Notes: generated by a model not told the origin, from the sequence alone. Counted from the first letter of the stretch, positions 20,523 to 30,757 are shown. The stretch: DNA of 64,000 nucleotides from Pantoea sp. BAV 3049 (GCF_009765445.1 NZ_WHOY01000031.1:917708-981707); one strand, 5' to 3'. Made by a program: numbers and translations.

Positions 20523-22139
20523 TTATTTATGCCTGAGGATATACATCGTGCGGCTGTAGGCCACATCCTCAGGATTGGTGATTGGATAGCCCTTAACCCA
20601 CGGCTTGATCAGGCGGCCATTGGTATACTGGTAAAGCGGTGCGATCGGCACCTGATCGGCAATAATCTGCTCTGCACGGTTGTAATCATCGTTGCGCTTT
20701 TCGCTGTTGGTTTCACGGCTGGCCTGTTCAATGATCGCATCGTAATCCGCACTTTTGAATTTCGCGATATTGCCGCTGTGGGTTGACGTCAGCAGGCTGA
20801 GGAAGGTCGATGGCTCATTGTAGTCGCCGACCCAGGAAGCGCGGATCACATCAAAGTTGCCGGTGTTGCGGCTGTCGATGTAGGTTTTCCACTCCTGATT
20901 CTGCAACTTCACTGTGACCCCAAGGTTTTTCTTCCACATTGAGGCCACGGCAATGGCAATTTTCTGGTTATTCTCCGAGCTGTTATACAGCAGCGTCAAA
21001 TCCAGCGGATGAGTCGGTCCATATCCGGCAGCGGTCAACAGCGCCTTCGCCTGAGCATTCAGCTCTGCCTGATCGTGCTGCTGGATAAAGTCCGGCTTCG
21101 ATTTGAAACCAGCCGTCACGTCCGGCGTGAAATGCCAGGCTGGTTTCTCACCCGTTCCCAGCACTTTTTCGGCAATGATTTTCCGGTCAATACTCCACGA
21201 CAGCGCCTTACGCACCCGCACATCGGCCGTCGGGCCTTTGGTGGTGTTAAAGGCGTAATAATATGTTCCCAACTGGTCAGGCGTGTAGACCTCTTCGGGG
21301 ATCTGTTTTTTCAGCAGGCCGTACATGTTTTTCGGGAAGGATTCGGTGATATCGATATCGTCAGCACGATAGCGTTTCGTGGCGCTGGATTCCTCGTTAA
21401 TCGGCACGAACGTTACCTTAGTTAGCACGCTGTGCGCGTTATCCCAGTACTGGTCATTACGCACCAGCACCAGCTTTTCATTCACCACACGCTCCTGCAA
21501 TTTATAGGCACCGTTGCCTACCAGGTTTCCAGGCTGGGTCCACTCTTTACCGTCTTTCTCAATGATTTTTTCCGGTACCGGATACAGGCTGAAGTTGGCG
21601 GTCAGGCTGACAAAAAACGGCACCGGTTTATCCAGCGTCACTTTCAGGCGGTTGTCATCCAGCGCGGTGACACCCAGCTTATCCGGCGTCATTTCACCTT
21701 TGGTGATCGCTGCTGCATTCTGGATACCGGCCAGTTCGGCAAACCAGGCAAACGTTGAACCCACTTTCGGATCGACCAGACGCCGCCAGCTGTAAACAAA
21801 ATCATTAGCCGTTACCGGCTCGCCATTCGACCAGCGGGCATCTTTGCGCAGGGTGAAAATCCAGGTTTTATTGTCAGTAGTCTGCCACTGGGTAGCGACG
21901 CCAGGCACGATATTGCCCTTTGCATCCTGATTGGTCAGCCCTTCAAACAGGTCTCGGATCACCTGAATTTCTGGCAGACCTACAGCTTTAGCTGGATCGA
22001 GCGAAGCAGGCTCATCTTTGATATGGCGGACAATCTCCTGACTGGCGGCCAGCTGCGTGCCAGGCGGGACATCGGCTGCGTACAGTGAAGCACTGACGGC
22101 CAGGGACAACATGGCCAGCGTGAAACGGTAATTCCTCAT
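20523..22139 (-). CDS. mppA: Periplasmic murein-peptide binding protein MppA (OppA family)
   Basis: 538 residues from the ATG at 22139, preferred over 22145 because GAGG is well placed. The signal peptide ends near SLYA/ADVPPG. The extracellular solute-binding family 5 fold is evident from EPASLDPAKAVGLPE, LFEGLTNQDAKGNIVPG and WSNGEPVTANDFVYSW. It binds L-Ala-gamma-D-Glu-meso-DAP and hands it to the Opp permease. The assignment as MppA rather than OppA rests on its position beside mpaA and ycjG, whose products degrade the same tripeptide, the E. coli arrangement. Confidence 0.86.
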   Translation of the reverse strand: MRNYRFTLAMLSLAVSASLYAADVPPGTQLAASQEIVRHIKDEPASLDPAKAVGLPEIQVIRDLFEGLTNQDAKGNIVPGVATQWQTTDNKTWIFTLRKDARWSNGEPVTANDFVYSWRRLVDPKVGSTFAWFAELAGIQNAAAITKGEMTPDKLGVTALDDNRLKVTLDKPVPFFVSLTANFSLYPVPEKIIEKDGKEWTQPGNLVGNGAYKLQERVVNEKLVLVRNDQYWDNAHSVLTKVTFVPINEESSATKRYRADDIDITESFPKNMYGLLKKQIPEEVYTPDQLGTYYYAFNTTKGPTADVRVRKALSWSIDRKIIAEKVLGTGEKPAWHFTPDVTAGFKSKPDFIQQHDQAELNAQAKALLTAAGYGPTHPLDLTLLYNSSENNQKIAIAVASMWKKNLGVTVKLQNQEWKTYIDSRNTGNFDVIRASWVGDYNEPSTFLSLLTSTHSGNIAKFKSADYDAIIEQASRETNSEKRNDDYNRAEQIIADQVPIAPLYQYTNGRLIKPWVKGYPITNPEDVAYSRTMYILRHK

Positions 22140-22321
22140 CGGCATACCTCGAAAAGGTCAACGGAACGGGCTTATACCCGGACTTTAACGCAAATCGTTG
22201 ATAGGTCAGTAGCATTTTTCGCCACGATGGCACTCAGAAGGAAAGAACAGTGAGCCGCCCGGCACTTTTTTTCCCCGCCATTTTACGTTAGTTTTAGAAA
22301 AACTTTTCCGGAGTGAAACTG

Positions 22322-23029
22322 ATGTCCCTGATTCATCCGCGCCCGCTTCGCGGCAAACTGGATGCAGAAAGTAAAGTCTATGGTGCCAGCGTGCTGGGCG
22401 CTCCTCTCCTGTGGTTTCCCGCTCCGGCGGCTGATAAAGAGAGCGGACTGATCCTCGCCGGAACGCACGGTGATGAAACCGCCGCGGTGGTCACGCTTTC
22501 CTGTGCCATGCGCACGTTGCAGGAGCCGCATCGTCGCCACCATGTGGTGCTGGCGGTAAACCCTGATGGTTGCCAGCTCGGGCTGCGCGCCAACTCTCAT
22601 GGTGTGGACCTCAACCGTAACTTCCCCGCGGCCAACTGGCAGTCTGGTGATACCGTTTATCGCTGGAACAGCGTCGCGGATGAACGTGATGTGTTACTTT
22701 CAACGGGAGAGCACGCAGCCTCAGAGCCTGAGACTCAGGCCCTCTGTGATTTGATTCATCAGATTAAACCGGCGTGGATTGTGACTTTCCATGAGCCGCT
22801 GGCCTGTATTGAAGATCCACAGACCAGCGCACTGGGAGAATGGCTGGCGAAAAAAATGGATTTGCCGCTGGTCACCACCGTAGGGTATGCCACCCCCGGC
22901 TCTTTTGGCAGCTGGTGTGCTGATCTCAACCTGCCGGTGATTACCGCGGAACTGCCGCCGATCTCCGCCGATGAATCTACAGAAAAATACCTCGGCGCGA
23001 TGGTGGACTTACTGAGCTGGCCGCCCTGA
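22322..23029 (+). CDS. mpaA: Murein tripeptide amidase MpaA
   Basis: 235 residues from the ATG at 22322, with CCGGAG at proper spacing; a GTG nine bases earlier overlaps that site. An M14-type zinc carboxypeptidase: zinc ligands His and Glu in AGTHGDET, substrate-binding region NPDGCQLGLRAN and VDLNRNFPAANW, a third ligand His in TFHEPL. It cuts the D-Glu-DAP bond of the recycled murein tripeptide in the cytoplasm, giving L-Ala-D-Glu for YcjG. Divergent from mppA. Its 3' end overlaps the 3' end of ycjG by 21 bases in convergent orientation. Confidence 0.93.
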   Translation: MSLIHPRPLRGKLDAESKVYGASVLGAPLLWFPAPAADKESGLILAGTHGDETAAVVTLSCAMRTLQEPHRRHHVVLAVNPDGCQLGLRANSHGVDLNRNFPAANWQSGDTVYRWNSVADERDVLLSTGEHAASEPETQALCDLIHQIKPAWIVTFHEPLACIEDPQTSALGEWLAKKMDLPLVTTVGYATPGSFGSWCADLNLPVITAELPPISADESTEKYLGAMVDLLSWPP

Positions 23030-23992
23030 AAACGTGATCCTGCCGCAGCTGAAAGGCAGCGACGGATCCACATCAACAGCCAGCCAGGTTGGCCCGTCCA
23101 GATCAATAAAGCGGGCGGATTTCACCAGCGGCAGTGCGGCAGCAATAGCTCTGGAGGTGCAGAGCATGCAGCCCAGCATCACTTCAAACCCCGCCTCTTT
23201 TGCCGCTTCAGCCAGCGCCAGCGCTTCGGTCAGGCCACCGGTTTTATCCAGCTTGATATTGACCATCTCGTAGCGCCCTTTCAGCTTCGGCAAACTTTCT
23301 CTTGTGTGGCAGCTTTCATCGGCACAAATCGGCAACGGATGAATAAAATTCTCCAGCGCGGCGTCCTCGCCTGCTGGCAGCGGCTGTTCCAGCATTGCCA
23401 CTTTCAAATCCGCCAGCAGCTGGCAGCGCGCGGCAAGCCCTTCGCTGTGCCAGGACTCATTAGCATCCACAATCAGCGTCACCTGAGGCACGGCGGCGCG
23501 CACCGCCACCAGGCGTTCAGTGATTAGCGAGTTATCAAGTTTCACTTTCAGCAGCCGCGCGCCGTTTTGCCACAGTGCCAGCGCACTGCTGGCCATCGCC
23601 TCCGGCGTATCAATTGAGACAGTCTGAGCCATTTCTATAACGGGTGGCTGAGGATTGGCGGTGAGGTGCCACAGGTCGCTGCCGAGTTTTCGCGCCTGAA
23701 GATCCCATAATGCAGAATCGATGGCATTTCTCGCAGCACCGGCAGGTAATACCTGCTGCAGCTGCTCACGGGTCATGCCCTGTTCAAGTTCATCAAATAA
23801 GGCGGCAATTTGCGCCAGCACCGACGCTTCCGTTTCGCCATACCGCGGATAAGGCGTACATTCCCCCACGCCCCTGATCCCCTCTTCCTCCAGCTCCACT
23901 ACCACCACTCCGGCCTCGCTGCGGGTACCACGCGCAATCACAAATGGCGTGTGCAACGGCCAGGCTTCCGGGTATACCTTGACTGCTCTCAT
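23009..23992 (-). CDS. ycjG: L-Ala-D/L-Glu epimerase YcjG
   Basis: 327 residues, enolase superfamily (muconate-lactonizing subgroup). Catalytic Lys in KVKLDN, metal ligands Asp in LIVDANESW, Glu in AMLEQPL and Asp in CADESCH, and the second catalytic Lys in IKLDKTGG are all visible. It epimerises the L-Ala-D-Glu dipeptide from murein recycling to L-Ala-L-Glu, which ordinary dipeptidases can use. It acts right after MpaA, whose gene is convergent and overlapping. Divergent from tpx. Confidence 0.92.
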   Translation of the reverse strand: MRAVKVYPEAWPLHTPFVIARGTRSEAGVVVVELEEEGIRGVGECTPYPRYGETEASVLAQIAALFDELEQGMTREQLQQVLPAGAARNAIDSALWDLQARKLGSDLWHLTANPQPPVIEMAQTVSIDTPEAMASSALALWQNGARLLKVKLDNSLITERLVAVRAAVPQVTLIVDANESWHSEGLAARCQLLADLKVAMLEQPLPAGEDAALENFIHPLPICADESCHTRESLPKLKGRYEMVNIKLDKTGGLTEALALAEAAKEAGFEVMLGCMLCTSRAIAAALPLVKSARFIDLDGPTWLAVDVDPSLPFSCGRITFSGRPAQ

Positions 23993-24154
23993 TAACGGGT
24001 CCTTTCAGGAGAAAAAAAGAAATGCCACCTCAACACCATAGCTATTGCGGCCGCCCTTTGGCAATGCGCAGGTAAAGAAAGGCTTTTTACTGTCCCACTT
24101 GCAGAGCATGGCTTACACTCAGTTCAGTGTTTACTGCGCTTATAAGGAAAGATT

Positions 24155-24658
24155 ATGTCACAGACTGTACATTTTCAGGGCAACCCGGTTGCCGTTGCAG
24201 GCCAGTTACCGGTGCCGGGCGATGCCGCGAAACCTTTCACGCTGGTTGCCAAAGACCTCTCCGATGTCTCCCTTTCCCACTACGCGGGCAAGCGTAAAGT
24301 TCTGAACATCTTCCCCAGCATTGATACCGGTGTCTGCGCCGCCTCGGTGCGTAAATTCAACCAGCTGGCCAGCGAGCTGGATAATGCGGTAGTACTGTGC
24401 ATCTCTTCCGATCTGCCGTTTGCCCAGTCCCGTTTTTGCGGCTCTGACGGCCTGAGCAACGTGGTTACGTTGTCCACTTTGCGGGGTGGCGAGTTCAAAC
24501 AGGACTACGGTGTGGCGATCGATGATGGCCCACTGAAAGGCCTGACGGCTCGCGCCGTCGTCGTGCTGGATGATAAAGACAACGTACTTTACAGCCAACT
24601 GGTGAATGAGATTACCACCGAGCCGGATTATGACGCCGCGCTGGCAGCGCTGAAATAA
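24155..24658 (+). CDS. tpx: Thiol peroxidase Tpx
   Basis: 167 residues, the family length. The peroxidatic Cys61 ([13 protein letters not shown]) and resolving Cys95 (SRFCGSDG) are at the E. coli positions. An atypical 2-Cys peroxiredoxin that reduces alkyl hydroperoxides with thioredoxin; in E. coli it is found in the periplasm-associated fraction though no signal peptide is visible here either. Ribosome site AAGGAAAG. Followed by a strong terminator; convergent with tyrR. Confidence 0.96.
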   Translation: MSQTVHFQGNPVAVAGQLPVPGDAAKPFTLVAKDLSDVSLSHYAGKRKVLNIFPSIDTGVCAASVRKFNQLASELDNAVVLCISSDLPFAQSRFCGSDGLSNVVTLSTLRGGEFKQDYGVAIDDGPLKGLTARAVVVLDDKDNVLYSQLVNEITTEPDYDAALAALK

Positions 24659-24699
24659 AGCTAACCGCCCCGGACGTGCATCAATAGTCTGATAAATTT

Positions 24700-24737
24700 A
24701 AAAGCACCGCGCGATGATGTCGACGGTGCTTTTTTAT
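24700..24737. terminator. Terminator after tpx
   Basis: 10-bp stem AAAAGCACCG / CGGTGCTTTT with a 14-base loop and T6; between the convergent tpx and tyrR. Confidence 0.88.
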
Positions 24738-24813
24738 CAACTTCTGTAAACTAAATTTGCCTGATCCGCAGTAAATCAGGCAATTTCTGTCCAGGGTAAC
24801 GCCGCACGGGTGA

Positions 24814-26385
24814 TTACTTCCCTTCCCCCTCGCTTTTCTTCTGGCTCAAACCATACTCACGCAATTTATTGGCAATGGCCGTGTGCGAAACGCCTAAACG
24901 TTTTGCCAGCTTGCGCGTGCTGGGATAGGACAGGTATAAACGGGTCAGGATTGAACGTTCGAAGCGGCTGGTGATCTCGTCCAGAGAGCCTTCCATCACT
25001 TCTTCTCCCAGCGGCAGATCCATCGCGAATTCTGGCAACACAATATCCTGCGGTCGCAACTCATAGCCTTCCAGCTGGGTCAGCGCCCGATACAGCGCAT
25101 TCTTTAACTGACGGACGTTGCCGGGCCAGGTGTAGCGGCTGAGAAAAGCATTCAGTTGAGGTGACAGTTTTGGTCGGGCCACTCCCTGTTCATCCGCAAA
25201 GCGGGCAACAAACATTTCGGTCAGAGGCAGGATGTCCTGCGGACGATCGCGCAACGGCGGCAGATTCAGCGTCAGGACGTTGAGACGATAAAACAGATCT
25301 TCACGGAATTCGCCACGGTGTACCATCTCCGTCAGGTTCTTCTGCGTGGCACAGATCACGCGAACGTCAACGTGGACCTCATGCTCTTCACCCACCCGAC
25401 GGAAGGTGCCGTCGTTGAGGAATCGCAGCAGTTTGGTCTGCATCCGCGGCGACATCTCACCAATCTCATCCAGCAGCACCGAGCCACCATTAGCCTGCTC
25501 GAAGAAGCCTTTTTTCCCTTCCAGCGCGTTCGGGTATGCCCCGGCCGCGTGGCCAAACAGCTCGCTTTCTGCCACATCATCCGGCAGCGAGGCACAGTTC
25601 AGTGCCAGGAACGGCTTTTTTCCACGCGCACTGCGCAGATGGCAGGCACGGGCCAGCATATCTTTGCCCGTCCCGGTGTCCCCGACAATCAGCAGCGGCG
25701 CATCCAGCATCGCCAGCTTGCGGGCCTGTTCAACAACCTGACGCATCTTCGGCGTGACCGCCACAATATGCTGGAATTCGCTGTCGTCATTCACCGCCAG
25801 GTTCTGCAACTGCTGGCCCATTCTCGCGGTGGATTTCAGCATCACTACCGCGCCGACCGGGTTGCCGGGCTGCTCATTTTCACCAGCGGCATAAATAGGG
25901 GTGATTTCCATCAGGAAGTCGCGGCCCTGGATCACCACGTGATGGGCCTGTGGTTCAATACGCTCGCTTTCCAGCCAGCGCTGGAAATTGAATCCGGCGA
26001 TCAGCGCGCCTGCGCCAAAGTTACGCATTTTCTCTTCATTAAGCGAAAACAACGTCTGTGCCGCCGGATTTGCCAGTTCCACCTTACTTTTCAGATCGAT
26101 AGAAAAAACCGGCTCCGGCAACGCCACCAGCAGTGCGCTCAGTGCCCGGTGCTCCCGTTCGGAAGGCAAAAAGGTCACCGTTCTGACATCCGTCACGCTG
26201 GGTATACGGCGGATTTCTGCCATCAACTGACTGAACTGATCAAACTCAATGGGGGAGAAATTCAGGTAGATGCGCCCGATGGGGGCAATTTCAATACCGC
26301 GCAAATCGATGCTTCTTTCCACAAGGAGATCAAGCAGTTCGCGGGTCAGACCTAGTCGGTCCTGGCAAAAAACTTCCAGACGCAT
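24814..26385 (-). CDS. tyrR: Aromatic amino acid regulator TyrR
   Basis: 523 residues from the ATG at 26385 (MRLEVFCQDRLGLTREL); a TTG three codons earlier is the only longer alternative. Domains: N-terminal ACT (1-70), PAS (about 80-190), AAA+ ATPase (about 205-430; Walker A GDTGTGKD), and a C-terminal Fis-like helix-turn-helix (STRKLAKRLGVSHTAIANKL). The GAFTGA loop that contacts sigma-54 is replaced by GAYPNA, as in E. coli TyrR, which works with sigma-70. It represses or activates aromatic biosynthesis and transport genes with Tyr/Phe/Trp. A 345-codon antisense frame is a shadow. Confidence 0.95.
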   Translation of the reverse strand: MRLEVFCQDRLGLTRELLDLLVERSIDLRGIEIAPIGRIYLNFSPIEFDQFSQLMAEIRRIPSVTDVRTVTFLPSEREHRALSALLVALPEPVFSIDLKSKVELANPAAQTLFSLNEEKMRNFGAGALIAGFNFQRWLESERIEPQAHHVVIQGRDFLMEITPIYAAGENEQPGNPVGAVVMLKSTARMGQQLQNLAVNDDSEFQHIVAVTPKMRQVVEQARKLAMLDAPLLIVGDTGTGKDMLARACHLRSARGKKPFLALNCASLPDDVAESELFGHAAGAYPNALEGKKGFFEQANGGSVLLDEIGEMSPRMQTKLLRFLNDGTFRRVGEEHEVHVDVRVICATQKNLTEMVHRGEFREDLFYRLNVLTLNLPPLRDRPQDILPLTEMFVARFADEQGVARPKLSPQLNAFLSRYTWPGNVRQLKNALYRALTQLEGYELRPQDIVLPEFAMDLPLGEEVMEGSLDEITSRFERSILTRLYLSYPSTRKLAKRLGVSHTAIANKLREYGLSQKKSEGEGK

Positions 26386-26478
26386 GCGTAGCAACCTTCA
26401 TTCATATCGGGCGAGCCCTGATGATACTCTATCAGGGCAGGCGTCAGAAGAGTTCTGGAAGGAAATCTTGACAGTTGA

Positions 26479-27516
26479 TCACTTCTGCAGCGTTTCTTTC
26501 AGTTGAGTCACCAGAGCGCGGCGAAAATCCCCCAGCCGTGGCTTATCATCTTCCATCCACGGCAGCGGACGACATAACTCCATGGTTTTGATCCCCAACC
26601 GGGCAGTCAGCAAACCGGCCCCGATCCCCTGTGCTGCACGGGCAGAAAACCGGGCCGCCAAATCCTGTGACATCCAGTCCATACCTACTTCCCTGACCAG
26701 CTCAGATGCACCGGCAAAGGCTATGTTGAGCAGGACCAGTCGGAACAGGCGAATGCGACTGAAGTAGCCCAGCTCGATGCCATAAATCGCAGCAATACGG
26801 TTAACCAGCCGCAGATTGCGCCAGGCGATAAAAGCCATATCAACCAGCGCCAGCGGGCTGACAGCGATCATCAGCGTGGACTCCGCTGAACTGCGGCCAA
26901 TTTCCCGACGGGCCTGACGATCCAGCACCGGCTGCACCAGTTGGGCATACAGTGCGACGATTTCACGGTCGTTATGAGTTTCATGCAGCGAGGCATGCCA
27001 GCGTTGCAGCGCAGGATGCGCCTGATCCAGCCCGGCCTGACGCGCCAGCTTTTCACAAAACTCACGGCCTTTTCCCACCCCATGGCTGTTCAGCAACTCG
27101 CGGGCATCGTCACGCTCATCGGCTCGCTCCCTCAGCCGAAACAGACGACGCCATTCGGCAATCAGCGAACCCGCTCCTGCGCAAACGATCAGCCCACCGG
27201 CCACACAACCCCCCATAGCAATCCAGTCCTGCTGAACCCAGGCGTTATGCGTCCACTGCGCGCCCTGCGCCACCACACTGACGCCAAAAACGGCCAGCCC
27301 GGCTTTCACCATCCTGCGCCACAAGCTCCGTTTCGGACGCAGAGCGGCTTCCACCACTTTTTCTCCTGCACCCTCTTCCTCCGGCTCTTTTTCAGGATCG
27401 ACAGCCACAAACTGACTCTCCTGCTGCTCAACAGCCTGAGCCGCCTTCAGCGTTAACGTTTTGTCCGCTTCCAGCGGCTGCGCGAAATCTATCCGCGGTT
27501 TCAGCGGTGCGCTCAT
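26479..27516 (-). CDS. ycjF: UPF0283 membrane protein YcjF
   Basis: 345 residues with an acidic N-terminal region (residues 1-60), then two hydrophobic segments (about 70-90 and 98-120), a helical domain, and a C-terminal region with further hydrophobic stretches ([17 protein letters not shown]). The protein begins at an ATGA overlap with the stop of ycjX, so the two are translationally coupled. The family's function is unknown; in E. coli it is part of the psp regulon output, transcribed with ycjX under PspF control. Confidence 0.9.
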   Translation of the reverse strand: MSAPLKPRIDFAQPLEADKTLTLKAAQAVEQQESQFVAVDPEKEPEEEGAGEKVVEAALRPKRSLWRRMVKAGLAVFGVSVVAQGAQWTHNAWVQQDWIAMGGCVAGGLIVCAGAGSLIAEWRRLFRLRERADERDDARELLNSHGVGKGREFCEKLARQAGLDQAHPALQRWHASLHETHNDREIVALYAQLVQPVLDRQARREIGRSSAESTLMIAVSPLALVDMAFIAWRNLRLVNRIAAIYGIELGYFSRIRLFRLVLLNIAFAGASELVREVGMDWMSQDLAARFSARAAQGIGAGLLTARLGIKTMELCRPLPWMEDDKPRLGDFRRALVTQLKETLQK

Positions 27517-28909
27517 CGCAATTTATCTCCCAGTAAAAATTCCAGCGCGGCATCCAGCCGGATATGCGGCAAAGGACGGTCAACGTCCAGATCCTGCGGC
27601 CGGAACTGTTCAAAATGGAACCCCTGCTTCTGCCAGAATGCGTGGCCCGGCAGCCTTGGCGGCACCTCTCCCGGATAGACGGTCAGCGGCTCATTGTCTC
27701 CAAGTCGGTGCCCGCGCAATGCCGGGATCTTCTCGCCCTGATGATCCACCAGCCCGCTCTGCGTGGCCTGTACAGAAGCCAGCCCCACGCAGTCCATGGT
27801 GATCCCTTCGAAAGCCGCGTTCTGCCAGGCATCCTGCACCAACTGCTGCAGCAGCGAGACCAGGTTGGCGTGCTGGTCGCCCGTCACATGATCGGATTTG
27901 GTGGCAGCGAACAGCAGCTTATCAATCACCGGTGAAAACAGGCGACGGAACAGCGTCCGCTGGCCGTAGGAGAAGCTTTGCATCAGTTGGGTCAGCGCCA
28001 GCCGCATATCGTTAAAGGCCTGCGGTCCGCTGTTCAGGGGCTGCAGGCAATCAACCAGCACAATCTGGCGGTCAAAGCGCAGGAAATGGTTCTTATAAAA
28101 GCCTTTTACCACGTGCTGGCAATAGTAGTTGTAGCGCGCGCGCAGCATGCCGATATTGGTACTGGCATCGGCCTGAGCCAGCCTTGACTCACCGCTTTCA
28201 TCCACCTGTGGCCACGGAAAAAACTGCAAAGCTGGTGCGCCAGCCATGTCGCCGGGCAGCACAAACCGACCGGGCTGGATAAAATGCAGCCCTTCCTGTT
28301 TGCACTTCACCAGGTAGCCGGTCCAGGCCGCGGCAATCTCCGCAAGGCGGTTCTCATCAGCCGGTGCCAGCGGGTCAAACCCTTCACAGAGTTTCTGCCA
28401 GTGCGATGACCAGCTGGCGCGATCGCCCAGCAGCAGACCGGTCATCTGTCGCGACCACTGAGGTAATCCTGTGCCAGCATAGGCAGGTCGAGCAGCCATT
28501 CCCCGGGATAATCGACAATTTCCAGGTACAACGTGGAGGTATCTTTGAAGTGACGCAGCAGGGACTCACGGGAGCGGTAGCGCAGCGCCAGGCGCATTTC
28601 ACTTACACCCCGCGTTGGCGTGGGCCAGGCGGGCGGCGCGCCGTAAAGCTGCGAAAGCCCCTCATCATAGGTAAAGCGCTGGATGCCCAGATCTCGCTGA
28701 GGCACCCGCTTTACGCCAAGCAGGCGCTCTTCGCGCACCGCCGAGAACATTGGCAGGCGCGCACCAGAGTTGACATTAAGCAGTTGATTGACCAGTGAAG
28801 TGATAAAAGCGGTTTTCCCGCTGCGGCTAAGGCCGGTGACCGCAAGGCGCAGGTGGCGATCCGCGCCCCGGTTTACCAGCGACAGCAATTCATTTTGAAG
28901 TCGTTTCAT
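27513..28909 (-). pseudogene. ycjX: ycjX, broken by a single-base frameshift
   Basis: A P-loop protein of the YcjX/DUF463 family that should have about 465 residues, read in two frames. From 28909 the first frame has the Walker A GLSRSGKTAF (about residue 27) and the motif IVDYPGEWLLDLPMLAQDYLS, then goes out of frame and stops at 28442. The rest (WSRQMTGLLLGDR ... [11 protein letters not shown]) continues in another frame to 27513. Adding one T at about 28457, changing AGTGG to AGTTGG, restores SWSRQ exactly as in E. coli. Everything else is intact, so the lesion is recent or a sequencing error. Upstream ORF 155 residues; a downstream ATG frame gives 328 residues without the P-loop. Coupled to ycjF. 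Confidence 0.85.
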
Positions 28910-28992
28910 CTGGGTGTCGGCACCTTTTTTTTAATTTTTAGCTCATTATATTTACAGCCAAGCGTAGCAAATTACTGCGGTAATAACGATCT

Positions 28993-29217
28993 TCAGGACT
29001 TATTCCAGCGGGCAGTTGCGCCACGCATTGCACGACGGATTAAGGGTTCCAGCGCCCAGGCAAGAAGGATCTTCAGCGGGCGGCGGGCGACAGATTTCAC
29101 CGCCAGGCCGGTCAGACCCGCTGGCCCGTAAGTCAATGCGCTGATCAGCACAAATTTACCGGCCCTCTTCAACGCGGGCGCGGCATTACGACGAACAGAT
29201 GATTGCCAGTTACGCAT
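28993..29217 (-). CDS. pspD: Phage shock protein D
   Basis: 74 residues from the ATG at 29217 (MRNWQSSVRRN), chosen for the CCGGAG spacing. It has the family core LTYGPAGLTGLAVKSVARRPLK, a hydrophobic membrane-associated stretch followed by basic residues. PspD is a small peripheral inner-membrane protein of unknown mechanism that supports PspA during membrane stress. Last of pspABCD; ycjXF follow 84 bases later. Confidence 0.88.
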   Translation of the reverse strand: MRNWQSSVRRNAAPALKRAGKFVLISALTYGPAGLTGLAVKSVARRPLKILLAWALEPLIRRAMRGATARWNKS

Positions 29218-29273
29218 ACTCATTCTCCGGTAAAAGGTGAAGGCCCGCACCCGGGCCCGCATTTGAAGAGGGT

Positions 29274-29639
29274 TTACAGCTGACGAAAACGGCTGCGCAC
29301 GCTGAACGTTTCCGATGTCACATAACGTTCCATTTCACGCAGGCTTCGCTCACCGCCGTTCAGTTCAGCACTCAGTTGATTAAGCAATTCATGTGCCGTT
29401 GGCGCTTTTTCTCCGTCGTGGGTGTAACTCTCCGGCATTTCATCCAGCACAAAAGCCAGCACGAAATAGACGATGGTGGTGAACATAAAGAGGCCGAAAA
29501 ACATCGACAGCACCACAATCACCCGCACCAGCCGTACCGGGATCTCCAGGTAATCGGCTATGCCGGCACAGACCCCCTTCACTTTCCCTTGTGCCGGAAT
29601 CCGGTAAAGCTTTCTGCCTTTAATTGTCACACCGCTCAT
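29274..29639 (-). CDS. pspC: Phage shock protein C
   Basis: 121 residues (E. coli 119). The N-terminal PspC domain (KLYRIPAQGKVKGVCAGIADYLEIP) is followed by a transmembrane segment (VIVVLSMFFGLFMFTTIVYFVLAFVL) and a cytoplasmic tail with a leucine-rich heptad pattern. With PspB it senses secretin mislocalisation or membrane damage and pulls PspA away from PspF. Starts inside the last codons of pspB (4-base overlap). Confidence 0.94.
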   Translation of the reverse strand: MSGVTIKGRKLYRIPAQGKVKGVCAGIADYLEIPVRLVRVIVVLSMFFGLFMFTTIVYFVLAFVLDEMPESYTHDGEKAPTAHELLNQLSAELNGGERSLREMERYVTSETFSVRSRFRQL

Positions 29640-29863
29640 TGCTGCCTCCAGTTGGGATGCTCAGCATCGAGGATCTCTTCCAGCGCCTTGATACGCTCAC
29701 GCATTCTTCCTGCATCCTGAGTCAGCTGCTGCAGGCGCTGCAGTTCACCGGAGGACAGGTCGGCACCGCCGTTCTGGCGGTTGCTGTAATGAAGCCATAA
29801 CCAGATCGGTGCCACGAACAGCACAAATATCGTCAGGGGTATGGCCAGAAATAACGCGCTCAT
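29636..29863 (-). CDS. pspB: Phage shock protein B
   Basis: 75 residues: an N-terminal membrane helix (LFLAIPLTIFVLFVAPIWLWLHY) followed by a soluble helical region LQRLQQLTQDAGRMRERIKALEEIL with heptad leucines. Inner-membrane partner of PspC in stress signalling. The coding frame overlaps pspC by 4 bases. Confidence 0.94.
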   Translation of the reverse strand: MSALFLAIPLTIFVLFVAPIWLWLHYSNRQNGGADLSSGELQRLQQLTQDAGRMRERIKALEEILDAEHPNWRQQ

Positions 29864-29927
29864 TCACTCTCCTTGAAAATTCAGGCATTCGGGATGGCAT
29901 CCGTCGCCGGACTGCCGTGCGCAGCGG

Positions 29928-30593
29928 TTACTCGCTGCGGTTCATTTTGGCTTTCAGCGCGGCCAGCTGCTCACCGATTTCGTCATCAGCCTGCAACTCA
30001 GCAAACTGCTGATCCAGCGTTTTCTGTTTGCCAAAGCGCTGGCTTTCCGCTTCGGCTTCCATATGATCGATACGGCGCTCAAAGGATTCAAAACGAGCCA
30101 TTGCCTCATCGATCTTACCGCTATCCAGCTGGCGACGCACATCGCGAGAAGAAGAAGCGGCCTGGTGGCGCAGCGTCAGCGCCTGCTGACGGGCGCGGGT
30201 TTCACTGAGTTTTTTCTCCAGCTCGCCGATTTCGCCTTTCATACGGGTCAGGGTTTCTTCCACCTGCTCCACTTCACTTTTCAGTGAGGCGGTCAGCTCG
30301 GTCAGCTTCTGTTTTTCAATCAGCGCCGCACGGGCCAAATCATCTTTGTCACGACGCAACGCCAGCTCGGCTTTCTCCTGCCATTCCGCCTGCTGGGTTT
30401 CAGCCTGATCGATACGACGCAGCAGCTGTTTCTTTTCAGCCAGCGCGCGGGCGGAGGTGGAACGAACTTCAACCAGCGTGTCTTCCATTTCCTGGATCAT
30501 CAGGCGTACCAACTTTTGCGGATCTTCCGCTTTTTCCAACAGCGAGTTGATATTGGCGTTCACGATGTCAGCAAAACGAGAAAAAATACCCAT
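29928..30593 (-). CDS. pspA: Phage shock protein A
   Basis: 221 residues, nearly all coiled coil. N-terminal amphipathic helix [19 protein letters not shown] binds membranes; the PDP(K)xxRxM-like motif [15 protein letters not shown] follows. PspA belongs to the ESCRT-III superfamily (with Vipp1): it inhibits PspF under normal conditions and forms membrane-stabilising scaffolds under stress. First gene of pspABCD, facing pspF, with the sigma-54 promoter about 65 bases upstream. Confidence 0.96.
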   Translation of the reverse strand: MGIFSRFADIVNANINSLLEKAEDPQKLVRLMIQEMEDTLVEVRSTSARALAEKKQLLRRIDQAETQQAEWQEKAELALRRDKDDLARAALIEKQKLTELTASLKSEVEQVEETLTRMKGEIGELEKKLSETRARQQALTLRHQAASSSRDVRRQLDSGKIDEAMARFESFERRIDHMEAEAESQRFGKQKTLDQQFAELQADDEIGEQLAALKAKMNRSE

Positions 30594-30658
30594 AATCCAA
30601 ATCCTCTGTAGTCTGTTTCAATTGCGCGGTGCGCTGATTAATTGATGCAATTGTCTTA

Positions 30659-30674
30659 TACAATTAGCGTGCCA
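30659..30674 (-). promoter_or_regulatory. Sigma-54 promoter of pspA
   Basis: TGGCACGCTAATTGTA on the reverse strand: GG at -24 and the -12 element TTGTA with N5 between, almost identical to the E. coli pspA promoter. Expected start near 30648. Confidence 0.92.
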
Positions 30675-30738
30675 GTTTTTATCTTATTGATTTTCATGCA
30701 CTCGTATCCTTTACAGTGCGGGATGGATTGTCTAATGT

Positions 30739-30757
30739 GGTGTAAATCACTAACACC
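30739..30757. promoter_or_regulatory. Candidate PspF upstream activation site
   Basis: Inverted repeat GGTGT-N9-ACACC containing GTAAATCACTAAC, about 95 bases before the pspA start and close to the pspF start. PspF sites in E. coli lie at -80 to -126 of pspA and overlap the pspF promoter, so this position fits both activation and autorepression. Confidence 0.55.

Noticed and set aside
25318..26355. 345-codon forward ORF
   Set aside because: Antisense to tyrR; His/Gln/Arg-rich composition typical of a shadow frame.
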